Numbered from the stretch's first letter, positions 21,642-32,631 are shown. The stretch: 64,000 nucleotides of DNA from Panicum virgatum (GCF_016808335.1 NC_053147.1:69748960-69812959); one strand, 5' to 3'. Notes: generated by a model not told the origin, from the sequence alone. Numbers and translations are program-made.

Positions 21642-22760
21642 TTATATCTGCCCCGGCCCGCTGATGTCCAGTTCCAGTTGCAGTTGCAGCGGCACGCCGG
21701 GCACGGGGTCGAGAACCTGCACCTGGGGAAGCGCCTCCGACAGCAGGGCCTCGAAGGACTGCGTCGTCCCCTGTTTCGAGAGCACGGCGGCTAAGAGCCC
21801 GCCGGCGTCCACGTCGCCGTTGCTCATGGGCACCACGTACCTGGCTCGCAGCAGCCTGGCCAGGTCGACGGCGTCCTCCTGCCCGGAGACGAGGGTGAAG
21901 TTGCCGGGAAGGAGCTGCTTCACCACCGGCGTGACCACCACGTCCGCCCGCAGCCGCTTCGTCTCCAGGAACGACCTGTCGTACACGCAGTGCGGCTCCA
22001 GGTAGAGGAGGCCATGGCCGTCGTCGTCGTCTGCGGTCGTCATGAGTAGGATGTAGCCGTTCTCGGGGCGCTGCCACGGCGGCCCCAGCACGGGGCCGGC
22101 GGTGGCCAGCACCTGGACCTGGTCGCCGACGGCGGTGGACTGGCCTGGCTCGAGGTAGGTGACGCGGCGGAACGGCGTGGGCAGGGAGGCGAGGACTGCC
22201 CGCGCGTTGGGCGTGGTCACCACCGGCAGGTCCGGCGCCCTGGCGGACAGCTGCGTGAGGGTCCGGACGTGGCAGTGGTCGTCCAGGCTCTGCGTGATGA
22301 GCAGCAGGTCCGGCGGCCCCGTCTCCGGCGCCAAGAGCTCGTCCACCCCGAGGGCCTTCACCCTGGGGTTCTTCTTGGCACCGTCGAACAGCCAGGGCGC
22401 GCCGAAGTCGAGGTTGCCGACGACGAGGGGGTCCACCAGGATGCGCAGAGGGGCTTGGCCCTGGCCTTCTTGCGGCTGCACCTCGCACACCCAGCTGTTG
22501 ATCTCCAGGTACGTCAGCTTCAGTGTCACCTTCCTCCTCGTCTTGCCGCCCCTGCTGATGGTGGCGGCGGCGGATGGCTCCTCTGCCGACGCGGACATGC
22601 TGCTGGGCCTGGCTGCTGCTACTATTGATCTTGGCAGATCTGGATGCCGCCTGCTCCAAACCGGAATCGGAGTGGACTGGCGATGGCATGAACGGGAAGC
22701 AGAAGCGGCTGGCGCAGTGGGGCTGAAGAGCAGCTGGAGCCGGCCGGCCATGGCCATCAT
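21642..22760 (-). CDS. Metallo-beta-lactamase-fold protein, plastid-targeted, degenerate metal site
   Basis: One exon of 372 residues. Residues 1-60 are rich in Ser, Ala and Arg with few acids, as in a chloroplast transit peptide. The mature part (KVTLKLTYLEINSWV, ILVDPLVVGNLDFG, LLLITQSLDDHCH at about 155, RVTYLEPGQ and a later VVVTPVVKQLLPGNFTLVSGQEDA) follows the UlaG/Lactamase_B_3 fold of a plant-specific family. In active enzymes the metal motif is HxHxDH. Here it reads QSLDDH, so the first two His are absent and only Asp-His remain. I recall similar degenerate motifs in other plant members, which suggests that the family is non-catalytic or has changed chemistry. The start is the first of three close ATGs (22760, 22757, 22751). 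The reading upstream of it has no ATG. Confidence 0.8.
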   Translation of the reverse strand: MMAMAGRLQLLFSPTAPAASASRSCHRQSTPIPVWSRRHPDLPRSIVAAARPSSMSASAEEPSAAATISRGGKTRRKVTLKLTYLEINSWVCEVQPQEGQGQAPLRILVDPLVVGNLDFGAPWLFDGAKKNPRVKALGVDELLAPETGPPDLLLITQSLDDHCHVRTLTQLSARAPDLPVVTTPNARAVLASLPTPFRRVTYLEPGQSTAVGDQVQVLATAGPVLGPPWQRPENGYILLMTTADDDDGHGLLYLEPHCVYDRSFLETKRLRADVVVTPVVKQLLPGNFTLVSGQEDAVDLARLLRARYVVPMSNGDVDAGGLLAAVLSKQGTTQSFEALLSEALPQVQVLDPVPGVPLQLQLELDISGPGQI

Positions 22761-22825
22761 CGCCCTACCGGTGAGTGTGAGTGGTGGAGGGGACTCCAAT
22801 ACCCACCAGAAAAGTTGTTGGCGCA

Positions 22826-22867
22826 ATACTCGCAAACAACTTTTTTTTTTTTGATACTCGCAAACAA
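22826..22867 (-). mobile_element. Poly(A)/(T)-only retroinsertion with 14-bp target duplication
   Basis: ATACTCGCAAACAA occurs at 22826-22839 and 22854-22867, separated by C, twelve T and G. As at 6531-6582, a duplicated target surrounds nothing but a homopolymer tract. It lies about 66-107 bp upstream of the hydrolase start codon, probably within its 5' leader. Confidence 0.65.
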
Positions 22868-23359
22868 GTGGTGGCCGGGGTCTGCTTTTTCATGGGCATG
22901 GGCTACTTGGCGGGTGAATGTATTCCAACGGTACCGGCCCGGGCCGGCAAGTTTTCAGCCACCCATTTGCTGTCTCGGGACACAATCAGGCCCCCTATGA
23001 TTCGTACATGATGTGGTCCCCCGTCTTGCCTGACAATTGTGGTTGGCCACTCCACTTGCTTTAGACTGACTTCAACAATCATATCCAAATGCATATATGC
23101 CTCCACGAGTGCACTGTGCATGGCCAATCGGAAGTCCAACAAGCGACGCAACTGCGATGCATTTTGCTTCACGAGGAGAGAGGTGAGGTAAAAATGAATC
23201 ACTTTTCTCCTCGAAGGCAAACGAGCCCGCGGGCCAGGCGAGCCGCGGTCGCTGCCGACCCCTCCTCGGCGCCGCCCCATCCTTGCCATAGCCGCGGTCG
23301 CCGCCGCTCCCTCCCTCCCTCTCCACGCTGGGCCCTTGGAGCTCGAGCAACGGAGGCCC
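22868..23359. other. Intergenic DNA between hydrolase and mTERF relic
   Basis: The block is GC-rich, with CCGGCCCGGGCCGG near 22935. ORFs on both strands here are compositional. No gene is supported. Confidence 0.4.
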
Positions 23360-23745
23360 ATGGCGGCCTCGAGCTCTGCCGCCTCGGGTCGGCCGGCCTT
23401 GGGCTCGCCGGCCGCGAGCTCGCATCCTCGGGTCCTCCTGTTCCTCCGCCGCCGGCCCGTCCTCCGGGGCGTGTGGATCCGGGGGCGGCGCGTCGATCCT
23501 GGGGCTGCCGGCGCGGGAGCCCGTGCTGCCGTCGCCGCCCGTGTCCGCTGACGCCGCGGCGGTGCTGCTCATGGTTGGCGTGCCGCCCGCGGACCTCCGG
23601 CGCGCGGCGGGGATGTGCCCGGAGCTGCTGTCCGTGCCCATGGAGACCATCGTGGAAGAGGCGGGCGTCCCGGAGGCCGACCTCCTGCACATGCTCCGCC
23701 TCCGGCCGCGCCTGCTCGTGTCCCCCGTGCACAGAGCCCACTGAC
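23360..23745 (+). pseudogene. mTERF-family (organellar transcription terminator) gene fragment
   Basis: One frame begins MAASSSAASGRPALGSP with an RVLLFLRRRPV segment. After a frameshift a second frame reads SADAAAVLLMVGVPPADLRR, then MCPELLSVPMETI, EEAGVPEADLL and LRPRLLVSPV. The last four are the LGV-x-x-DL and RP-x-LL-x-x-P helices of mTERF repeats in chloroplast or mitochondrial mTERF proteins. Between SVPMETI and EEAGVPEADL about seven residues of the usual repeat are missing. The reading ends at an early stop, and further mTERF repeats are absent. Frameshift, deletion and truncation together mark a pseudogene. Confidence 0.6.
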
Positions 23746-23776
23746 CTCGTGTCCCCCGTGCACAGAGCCCACTGAC
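23715..23776 (+). repeat. 31-bp tandem duplication
   Basis: The 31-bp unit starting CTCGTGTCCCCCGTGCAC is present twice, head to tail, at the end of the mTERF relic. It introduces the stop that closes the reading frame. Confidence 0.85.
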
Positions 23777-26700
23777 CTCCTCGCCCAGCACCACGCACTC
23801 CACCTCCGCCCGCGAAGCTCCTCCGGTGGGGTGGCGGGATCCGGAAGGCTAGCGGGCGGGGCACGAACGGCGGAGGGGCGCGTAGCGGCGGCACGCTCGG
23901 CGTCGAGCGAGCTCCGCGGAGGGGTGAGCGGCGGCGGCACGCTCGGCGAAGCGACAGGGAAATGCGTTTGCTATTGGAGACATCGTGATTTGAAGAAAAC
24001 GCAAAACACTGTGTATACTAGGCAAGCAAACGTGGATTTGCCTCTACAAAATGGCTCTCCTTGTTGGAGTCAGTCTTAGGCAAGGTTTCAAACTCCAACA
24101 TGCTCCAATCTTCTACCTGAGTCCACAATACTACATTGCTGCTTATCGATCAATTTTCTACTAATTTTGTGATATTCATACTTCATAATCTATACTAACT
24201 AGAACTGCCCTACAGTCAAACAAAACCGAGCTTGGATAGAACAGGAGAAGATTTGGCCTTTTTATACATTTTCATAACAACCAAAATATCTCAAACCATG
24301 CTTCATTTTTTTTAGAAATTCATAATATTCAGATGTTTTTTATACATTACTCTTGACTTTCCCACATTATTGTCTAGCATCCAAATATATATCAACACGT
24401 TCTGCAAACAATTTACATGGACTGTTCCAAATCATTCATGCAACCATGTCCAAAATAGAGGCGAGCATATAATCCAATATGTACACACCAGGTCTGAAAC
24501 TCTAGGGAAAAAGTCTAAAGAGGATAAATATGATTTGTACACATCTGACTGAACTTTCTAAATACATCAAGACCTCGTAGTGAATCATAAGGTTAAGATC
24601 ACACTTAATGATCAGTAACCACATCAGAAATGTCTCTACCAACAAAATGAAAGAGAAGGTTCTTCCTTGACCCCCCTCACTTACCATGGAAAATTCATGT
24701 ATCATCATGTCTTAATATCCATTACTGTGACATTATGGAGTCCATATTCTACCCTGAAAAAAGATTTGTAATATATAGTCACTCATGTTGGTTCAATATC
24801 ATTTACATGGGGCACAAAAAGAAAAGGGTCAGTTGGATCCATGCCACTACAATTTCACGATTTTTGATTTCATGTTGAAATCGATGCCATTGAGTGGCAT
24901 GATTTTCAACGTGAAACCCAATTTCACGGAGTTGTGGTGGCATGAATCGAATTTTCCCAAAAGAAAAGCAGTACCAAGCCACCTTCATGTTGAGTTTTTT
25001 TTTTATCAATGTCTAATTAAAACAATGCATCATTTAGCATATAGCATGACACTTGTTTACTTGTTTTTCAGCATGAGCAAATAGCCAATTCAAAAGTAAT
25101 TCTTGCTTTCTGAATATATATTTAGAAATGACACTACCTTGAAATAATCTTTACTTGGACAATATGATTTGCATATGAAATATGATTTGCTATTTGTACT
25201 AGTTATATGTTCACACAATATGATTTGCATATGAAATATGATTCCACTTTTGTACCATCAATCTTTTGAACTAGCAATATGGAAAGATAGGTGTAAAGTT
25301 AAGAAGCAGGACCTAATTGTACATAGCGCTAGTTAACTTTACCAAATTGAAGTAGAAGTAATGTATTTTCACAATTGTAAAATGAATAAATTTCCAATCT
25401 CCTAATTGTATTGCAGAAGAAGTTCATTTTACCAAATTGAAGTTGAAGTAGTGCATCAACTTGGTACTGTGACATCTAGCATATGAATCAACAAAGAAAT
25501 TGGAAATTTTATGATTTGAGGTAAACTGGTTCAATGCATCAATAAAATCAATACATGGATAAAACTTAAAGGAGATGTCCCCAACATGATCATTCCACTA
25601 ATCAAAATGCTTGGATTTATTCATGTACAAAATGGTATGCAATAGGTTATCTTCCAAAACTATTTAAATTTATGTCACACGCAACTGGCTGGATAATCTA
25701 TTACCTGCTCAACAATTGATAGAAATTTCAGGCAGATTTCCATAATCAATAGGATTTAATTCATCTATAACTAAGCAAAGTGATACTTAATTCGAATTCA
25801 ACTAAGACAACATAATATGTATAAACATTACAACATGGCACAAATAATATTATGAGTATCACCTTTGCATAGAGGGAAGCTGCTATGAAATACTCTTTTG
25901 CAGCAAATGCAGTGGCTCGGACCAGAACTGTTATATACCAGAGCTTAAGTCATTGACCAATGATCTTCACAAGGTGTAATATATTTCTGAAATTACGAGT
26001 AATTAAGAACAAAAGGCAGGTAAACCTTTTTACCCCTGTTACCAGATGTCCAGATCGAGTTAAAGACCTAAATATCTACCATGAGAATTTTGCACTGGAG
26101 GTGTATTAGATAGTTTAACAAGCCAGATTTCCAGTACCAACTATTATGGTACTATTTAAGGATCAGATTTCATGAAGAAAATTGTTAACCCCTTGATGCA
26201 CACACCGAACTCCCAAGCAAACTCATTCTACTATATATGAATTCCACACAAAAAGGAGCAAATATAATTCAAACATATCATATTTTTGGATCTGTTCATA
26301 TGAACCACTACATGCTCAAATCGGCACTGGTTTGAAACTTAAAAAATATGTCTTATCCTAAAACGTCCAACTAGTTATTACTATATGGACTATACTTGTC
26401 TTAAATCAATAAATTATGGCCTAGAAATTATCCACACATTACTTTGTCTAACCAATGTTGTGCCTAGAAATATTTGTGCGGGTGCATCTTCCTTACGAAC
26501 AAATTAGAGCAATCAAACTTTCATGCACAGATTTGAGCTGAATAGATCCGAGCATGGTATGCAACTTGTTGACAAGATCTGTGCGAGAACCACTTAGCAA
26601 AAGAAAAGAAAAACTCACATAGGTTTTGCTTCAGAATTGGGGCAAACCCCAAATTGACCAGATCGAGTCCTACTTAGATCCCTTGCACAGCGAATCAGCC

Positions 26701-27025
26701 CACACCATGACCAGACCTCATGGATTTCCATTGCCGGAGTTGGGGATGAGATGGAGGGGGAGCTTGGGATGGGTAGCGGCAGCCATGGTTTGCTGGGCTG
26801 CTAGATTGGAGGGGCAAATCCTGTCAGGACCTTCTTGTGCTTGGATGGAGAGGGCAAAGCAACATGCAGCTGATGAGCGAGAGCTCGGCCGGCGCCTGGT
26901 GGAGGTGGTACCTGCTTTCTTGAGAGAGAAGAGAGAAACGAGTGGGGATAATGGAATCTGGTGGCTTCCTCGGTTCCTGTACTAGTTTGCCTCACCAGGT
27001 GCCTCGTTTGTGGCTCATCCGCTCA
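23777..27025. other. Long AT-rich intergenic region
   Basis: Largely AT-rich, gene-poor DNA. The phrase AATATGATTTGCATATGAAA is repeated near 25160 and 25219. The phrase TTTTACCAAATTGAAGT is repeated near 25339 and 25427. One exon-like segment lies at 25863-25927 and is listed separately. Near 26620-27000 the DNA resembles a first exon and leader on the minus strand, with ATGGCTGCCGCTACCC at about 26785, but it closes after about 22 codons. No intact gene is supported. Confidence 0.4.
25863..25927 (-). pseudogene. Isolated exon-like relic, perhaps VPS18-like
   Basis: A 65-bp minus-strand block is bounded by an acceptor (TATATAACAG) and a donor (GTGATA). It reads RATAFAAKEYFIAASLYAK without a stop. 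The pattern resembles, from memory, the KDY-x-x-AASFYAK helix of plant VPS18-type vacuolar sorting proteins. No neighbouring exons were found, so it is either a lone gene fragment or a chance match. Confidence 0.25.
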
Positions 27026-27028
27026 CAG

Positions 27029-27362
27029 GGCCCTGTTTGTTTCGGTATCACGAGTAGCGCACACGATTTCCGAGAAAAAAATCTTGCATGTATAGAGTAC
27101 TAAACGAAATTTATTTGCAAAATCTTTTCATGGATGGGTGTAACTTTTCACGACAAATCTAATGACAGTAATTAATCGATGATTGACTATAATAATGCTA
27201 TAGTAACCATCCTCTAATCGTGCGGTCAAAGGCTTTATTAGGTTCGTCTCGCGAAATAGCGCAGGGTTATGGAGTTAATTTTGTAAATTGACTTTATTTA
27301 GTAATCTTAATTATTAGTCAAAATTTTTATACTATTAAAGTTACAAAGAACCAAACAGGACC
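27029..27362. mobile_element. Tourist-like MITE, copy 3
   Basis: Ends are GGCCCTGTTTGTTT and its near-inverse AACCAAACAGGACC, flanked by CAG on both sides (27026-27028 and 27363-27365). The interior keeps traces of the TAAT-rich core and TTCGTCTCGCGA of the family. Confidence 0.7.
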
Positions 27363-27378
27363 CAGGTGAAGGAAGTAA

Positions 27379-28563
27379 GGGTGTGTTTGGTTGCTAGGTC
27401 GGGGTGGGTTGGGACGGGTCCAACCTAGTTGAACCCGCGTTTGGTTGGAGGTTTGATGTGGGTTGGGTTGAACCCGAAGGGGTATATTCCCCTTAGATGC
27501 GGGTCGGAGTGGTCCGCTCAAATCGAGCGGACCACTCCAACCCACTTCGACGCCGTCTCGGCTCCGTCTGCGGGGGCGTGGGCGACGGCTGCGAGGCTGA
27601 GCTCGTGGGCGCGGGGGCGGGCGGAGCACCGGCGCTGGGGAGCGGGCGGAGGAGCACGCCGGGCCGCCGGCGTGGGGGGTGGGCAAAGCCACTAGCGCGA
27701 CCGAGCTCGCCGGCACGAGGGCGGGCGGGCGGAGGAGCTCGCCGGTGTGGGGGCGGGGTGGAGCCACCGGTGCTGGGGACCAGGCGGAGGAGCGCGCCAG
27801 GCCGCCGGCGTGGGGGTGGGCGGAGCCACCAGCGTGACCGAGCTCGCCGGCACGAGGGCGGGCGGGCGGAGGAGCTCGCCGGTGTGGGGGCGGGGTGGAG
27901 CCACCGGTGCTGGGGAGCAGGCGGAGGAGCGCGCCAGGCCGCCGGCGTGGGGGTGGGCGGATCCACCAGCGTGACCGAGCTCGCCGGCACCAGGGCGGGC
28001 GGGCGGAGGAGCTCGCCGGTGTGGGGGCGGGGTGGAGCCACCGGTGCTGGGGAGCAGGCGGAGGAGCGCGCTAGGCCGCCGGCGTGGGGGTGGGCGGAGC
28101 CACCAGCGTGACCGAGCTCGCCGGCACCAGGGCGGGCGGGCGGGCGGAGCCATCGGCGCTGGGGGGCGGGCGGAGGAGCTCGCCGGCGTGGGGGGCGGGC
28201 GGAGCCACCGGTGCTAGGGGGCGGGCAGAGGCACGCCAGCGGGCGGAGCGGGGTGAGGTGAGGTGGAGGAGCGGGGCTGGCGGCGGGTTGCGGGAAGGGC
28301 GGCCGAGCGGGGCGGGGTGAGGCGACAAGAGGCAGAGGAAGAAGGGGAAGGGAAAGGAAGAAGGCGAGTAGAGAGACTGACAGGTGGGTCTCACAAAAAG
28401 TTGTCTAACGGTGTTACACACAGTTATCCCAACCCACATATCTAGACTTCAAACCAAACAGAAAACTGGAACCAACCCAACCCTTTAACCAAACACTAGG
28501 TAGGTTGAACCCAACCCAGAAAAATAAGGATGGACCCAACCCATCTCCAAACCAAACACATGC
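27379..28563. mobile_element. PIF/Harbinger-like non-autonomous element with minisatellite cargo
   Basis: Terminal inverted repeats share TGTGTTTGGTT and are flanked by TAA on both sides (27376-27378 and 28564-28566). Subterminal GGGTTGGGTT and AACCCAACCC motifs face each other. The middle is a very GC-rich tandem array (27600-28240). No transposase is present. ORFs of up to 204 codons reflect the repeat, whose 137-bp unit rotates through all frames. Confidence 0.7.
27600..28240. repeat. 137-bp GC-rich minisatellite, about 4.5 copies
   Basis: The landmark GGAGGAGCTCGCCGGTGTG recurs at 27731, 27868 and 28005, exactly 137 bp apart, with diverged partial units on both sides. Neighbouring units are nearly identical, which implies recent expansion or homogenisation. 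Confidence 0.9.
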
Positions 28564-28566
28564 TAA

Positions 28567-29139
28567 CTCCACCAGCAAAAGTGGTGGGACCAACTTCTGC
28601 AGCAAACGAGTGGACAGGAAGTTGCCGGCCCCGGCCGGCACATGTGGGAAAACCACACTCCTACTTGGCCGCACAAAGGCAGGCGAGGCCCGCCTCACGC
28701 TGCAGACTCGTGTAGCCAGTTGCAGGCCATGGCCATTTCTACATGAGTGCGTTTGGTTGGGTGGCTAACTCCCCACCATGCTCTCTGTAGCCAGCTGACG
28801 CGTGTTTGGATGGCTGCTAACGTCTTTAGCCTGTCCGCGATTGTGAAGCGGATGAGCGGCCATTTCCATATGGCCAGGCTTAGCCAATTTGTTTCGCGCG
28901 TGTCGATTCACCCTCTTTCCTTCCACCGCCCATCTTCTTCCCTCGCTTCGCGGCACCCGCTCGCACCGAACTGGAGTGGCGGCGACGGAGGGTTCACCAG
29001 TGCTCGGAGGAAGCTCCCAAGTGGGGCTGCAGTGTAGTCATGCAAAGGTGGCCGAGGGGTCACCCGCGGTCGGAGCAGCTCCCCTGCAAGGCCTCGGCCG
29101 CCCAGCGTAGACACACGTGGCGCGTGGAGTGTCACGTGC
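28567..29139. other. Intergenic DNA between two DNA transposons
   Basis: Moderately GC-rich DNA with scattered GCGTTTGGTTGG and GCGTGTTTGGATGGC phrases that look like eroded MITE ends. No gene is supported. Confidence 0.35.
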
Positions 29140-29935
29140 CACTACTACATAAATGACACTACTACATAAATCTTTACAGAGGCAGGTAAAAAACATTCAC
29201 TGAGTCGGTTTTTGAAATCGCCTTGGAGCAAATCATGGCCTTAACTGAGGCGGTCTTCCTTCCTGCCTTAGTTAATCAAATAACAAAAAAAAGAAGCACG
29301 TCGATGAGCGCGCCGAGCCCATCATGGGCCTGCCAAGCCCATCGACGGGTTCTGCTGCCGCACCGGCGGCCCATCGCCGCCCGCCGTCATGGAGGAGTTG
29401 GAGCGCCGCCAAGGGAGGCTATGTCCGGCCCCTGCTCGCCCGATCCGATGTCCACGGCACCGGATCAAGCCCGTGGAGGAGGAGGGAGTGCAACGGGCCA
29501 GCTCGGGGCAGCGCTGCCGCCGCTGGACGGAGAGACAGCGCGCCAAGCCGGAGGGAGAGAGAGGGCGCCATGATCGCTGGCCCCAACACCGCAAGCAAGG
29601 GGAGGGGCCGCCGCCGCTCGCGCGGCCAGCCCTGCTCACACGCCGTCGCTGCTCACCGGCCCCTGACGCCGCAAGGAACGGGAGGGGCGCGGCCGCCGCC
29701 GCTCACACCAAGAGATAGGTGAGGGGCGCTGCCCGCCGCTCACGTTGGGAGATAGAAGGGAGAGAAAGAGAGGGGAATGATAGAGAAACCCTTAATTAAG
29801 TCTGTTAACAGGCCTTCTAGCTCTGTTTGGGCCCCAATATTTTCCTAGACGGTTCTTATAGCCTCGGTTAATCAATTAACCGAGGCGGGCTTTTTAAGCG
29901 TGCCCGCCTCCGTGAATCCATTTTGCGTCGTCTTC
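29140..29935. mobile_element. CACTA (En/Spm) fragment, one end preserved
   Basis: The left end CACTACTACATAAAT occurs twice, at 29140 and 29157. Subterminal GAGGC-type motifs occur on both flanks, such as AACTGAGGCGG near 29237 and AACCGAGGCGGGC near 29878. The right end expected to finish in TAGTAGTG is missing after CGCCTCCGTGAATCC. There is no transposase. The interior ORFs are compositional. Confidence 0.55.
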
Positions 29936-30384
29936 TCGATTTTGCCTTTCTAAGTGGGCAAAGCAAGTGCCGATAACGTGTGAAATCAAAACGAGATTCG
30001 CGTATGGAATAGAATGAATGATAATCAACCAAGTGTCTTTTCCATTGATCATTGAGTCTATATATACAAGTTACAAAGAGTAACCGTCCAAGGGACGTGT
30101 CTGTTCGGGATAACAGGAGGGGGTGCGAGAGAGCAGTCGACCAACAGGGCCCCCTCCGTCCTTGCCACCTGCAACGCGTCCAGGTTTTAGGTTGACTTTG
30201 CAGTGTATCCTTTATTGCTTTCAATATAAAGCAGAGTTTTTCCTTTAAAAAAATGTCAAGTTATATGATTAGTGTTGTGCCATATTTATTATTTTGATAG
30301 ATGATTAATCTCCATCGTATATTTTCACTTTTGATTTTGAAATTACTGCAATACCACTGCCATTTTCATTTTCATTTTCGATAA
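29936..30384. other. Intergenic DNA
   Basis: Contains a TATATATACAAG motif and a GC-richer patch near 30110-30180 that may be an LTR remnant. Nothing is firm enough to name. Confidence 0.3.
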
Positions 30385-30569
30385 GACTAGTCTCAATGGA
30401 GTTTCATGTGTATTTAATTTTGTTGATGTGGCAAGATATTTATGAGGATAGAGAAAAAAGAGTTTCATAGGATGTGAGAAGAGTTTCATCTCCATGAAAC
30501 TCATCCGGCTCGATTACCTAGTTTTTGCTCTAAGTAACAATGCCATGAAACTATGCATTGAAACTAGTC
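30385..30569. mobile_element. Tourist-like MITE, 185 bp
   Basis: Terminal inverted repeats GACTAGTCTCAATG and CATTGAAACTAGTC are flanked by TAA on both sides (30382-30384 and 30570-30572). Inner GAGTTTCATG and CATGAAACT motifs are also inverted. It belongs to the same family as 5730-5905. Confidence 0.8.
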
Positions 30570-30572
30570 TAA

Positions 30573-32040
30573 TATCCTATCATTTTGTTTCCGATAAATA
30601 AAATGTGAAAGTAAAAATAATGGAGCCTTTCACCAATCATTTCCTTTCGCCAATCATTTCCGACTTTTCCTCCCTATCCGACCGTTATTGGATTCTGGCT
30701 GTCGCCGGTGCATGCACGCAACGTTCATATAGTGCGTTCACACCCATGAAATAAAGTTTTACAGCCTATAGCTAACTGTATCAAGCTACGAATACGAGCA
30801 GGAAAGAGAACTAGCACAACGATATATCTAGTTTAACAAATCCACTAAAATTCTGCCTCTTTTCACTAAGCTTAAGTTGGGATCTACCCACAAAGGCAAA
30901 TGACCTCCTAAGTCTCATGGATCATGCCAGTTCCACACTAACCTCAAGGGTCGAGATACTTGAGTCTTTTTAAGACCCACATACCGCCAATGCAGCCATG
31001 TACTAAAGGGGGTCTAACTTTAATCTTATACAATTTTAAGTCAAAAATATATAAAAGCAAGTTGGACTGTGAAGAGACCACTAAAACAATAATCCGTTAT
31101 CACTCTTACACACACTATACTGGTTTACTCCCTTCACGTTGATACATGCACAACAGATTATTAAGCAAGTAAAATGGCTGGTTTTCAATGGTTTAGCAAG
31201 GTCCTTTATTCCAGAAACCGCATTGCATAGTACCAGACTATCAGGTACGTCAACACCTATCGTAATTCGGTTCAAACTTTTTTTTAAAAAAATACCTTTC
31301 ATATTATATGTTCATGCTGCTAATATCTATTCAGCAAGAAAATAACAAGTGGTCGTGCTGCCCCCTTGTGAGTACAGGCATTACAGTATCTTTTAAATAA
31401 ACGGGCAAAATTCCCAACTGACTTAAAAAATTATATTATGCACATTACAGCGAAGTATTCTCCTGCTGAGTAAATAACTGATCGATAGCTGTACTCACGA
31501 AAATTTCACCATGTGTCAGCTTGTGAACTTTTCCATTACTAAACAGCATGAATTATCAAGGGTAGAACTTCAATCGGCCGGGTGTGCCTTCTTGTCCCCC
31601 GAGGGAGCACATGCTTGGCAGACGTTTGCTTCCTACCACTAAGTCATGAAAAACTTTCCCACACATCATCATATATATATAAGAACTGCCGCAAGATTTT
31701 GTTCGGGAAGCCGAAGTTGTGGCCCATATTTATTCACAAGTTAGACATGATCACATGGCCTTTGTATCCCTTAATCTTACGTATTAACCTGACACGTCCT
31801 AAACTAATGGCATGCACATAAATTCATGAACAAAATAACGAAATCAACTCAGATAAAACGTTCACATCCCAATGCCTTTCCCATAGTTACAGGAGAAAAG
31901 CCACCAAAACGATAAAAAGTAATACAGATAGAAGGAACAAAATGCAAGAAGCAAACAAAGGCTGACAGCAAGGCAGATTACTTTACAGTACATGCGCAAG
32001 GCTGTTGGTCTGTTACTAATGTTTTCCTTATCCAATTATA
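30573..32040. other. Intergenic DNA, no gene seen
   Basis: AT-rich sequence with no ORF carrying a recognisable motif and no clear element ends. Confidence 0.45.
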
Positions 32041-32178
32041 CTCCCTCTGTTTCCCTCCATTTCAAATTAGAAGTCGGTTACCTTTTCTAATGCATAGTTT
32101 TCCCAATGTAGCTAGGTGCATATCAAATGATATGCATCTTAAAAAGCCAAAATGACTTACAATTTGAAACAAGGAGAG
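32041..32178. mobile_element. Stowaway-type MITE, 138 bp
   Basis: The left end CTCCCTCTGTTTCCC and the right end GAAACAAGGAGAG are imperfect inverted repeats. The element is flanked by TA (32039-32040 and 32179-32180). Confidence 0.7.
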
Positions 32179-32415
32179 TACATAACAAGGAGTCTTACCA
32201 ATATGCAAGTAGGGCACATCACCAATATTTTTTTTCTATTTTGTTTACCATTGAAGTCATACCCACTTTATGAGGAACAGAACTTCTGTAGATGAAAAAT
32301 ACAAAATATCAATCAATGAGTACTAAATACAAGTCAAATCATCCAAAAATACAGCTAGAAGAGGAATTGGTCGACTTTGCAATGGCTTTCAGAAAAAAGG
32401 TGAGCTAAATTATTA

Positions 32416-32542
32416 TTTTTTCTCGAACGGCGCATGAGGACTGCGCGTCATTTCATTTAAGATAGAAAAAAGGAGAGAGTACAGAGGTTAGACAACCCCT
32501 GCACTCTGTACAGTTTTGTAAAGGTCGACTCTTACAAAAGAA
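32416..32542 (-). mobile_element. 5'-truncated LINE tail with about 23-bp TSD
   Basis: The 127-bp insert lies between copies of AAAAAAGGTGAGCTAAATTATTA that are 150 bp apart (32393-32415 and 32543-32565, each 23 bp). On the minus strand it ends ATGACGCGCAGTCC...GTTCGAGAAAAAA, the usual 3' tail of grass L1-type LINEs. Confidence 0.7.
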
Positions 32543-32631
32543 AAAAAAGGTGAGCTAAATTATTAACAAATCAATTATCCAATGACATGGTAATAATCAC
32601 AACCCACCTACCATTATGATTCTTTCTTAAT

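Noticed and set aside
27493..28153. Repeat-protein-like ORFs at 27.5-28.1 kb
   Set aside because: The 137-bp unit shifts frame at each copy, so no repeated peptide is encoded consistently.
29223..29722. ORFs inside the CACTA fragment
   Set aside because: Three overlapping frames are open at once, typical of GC-rich filler.
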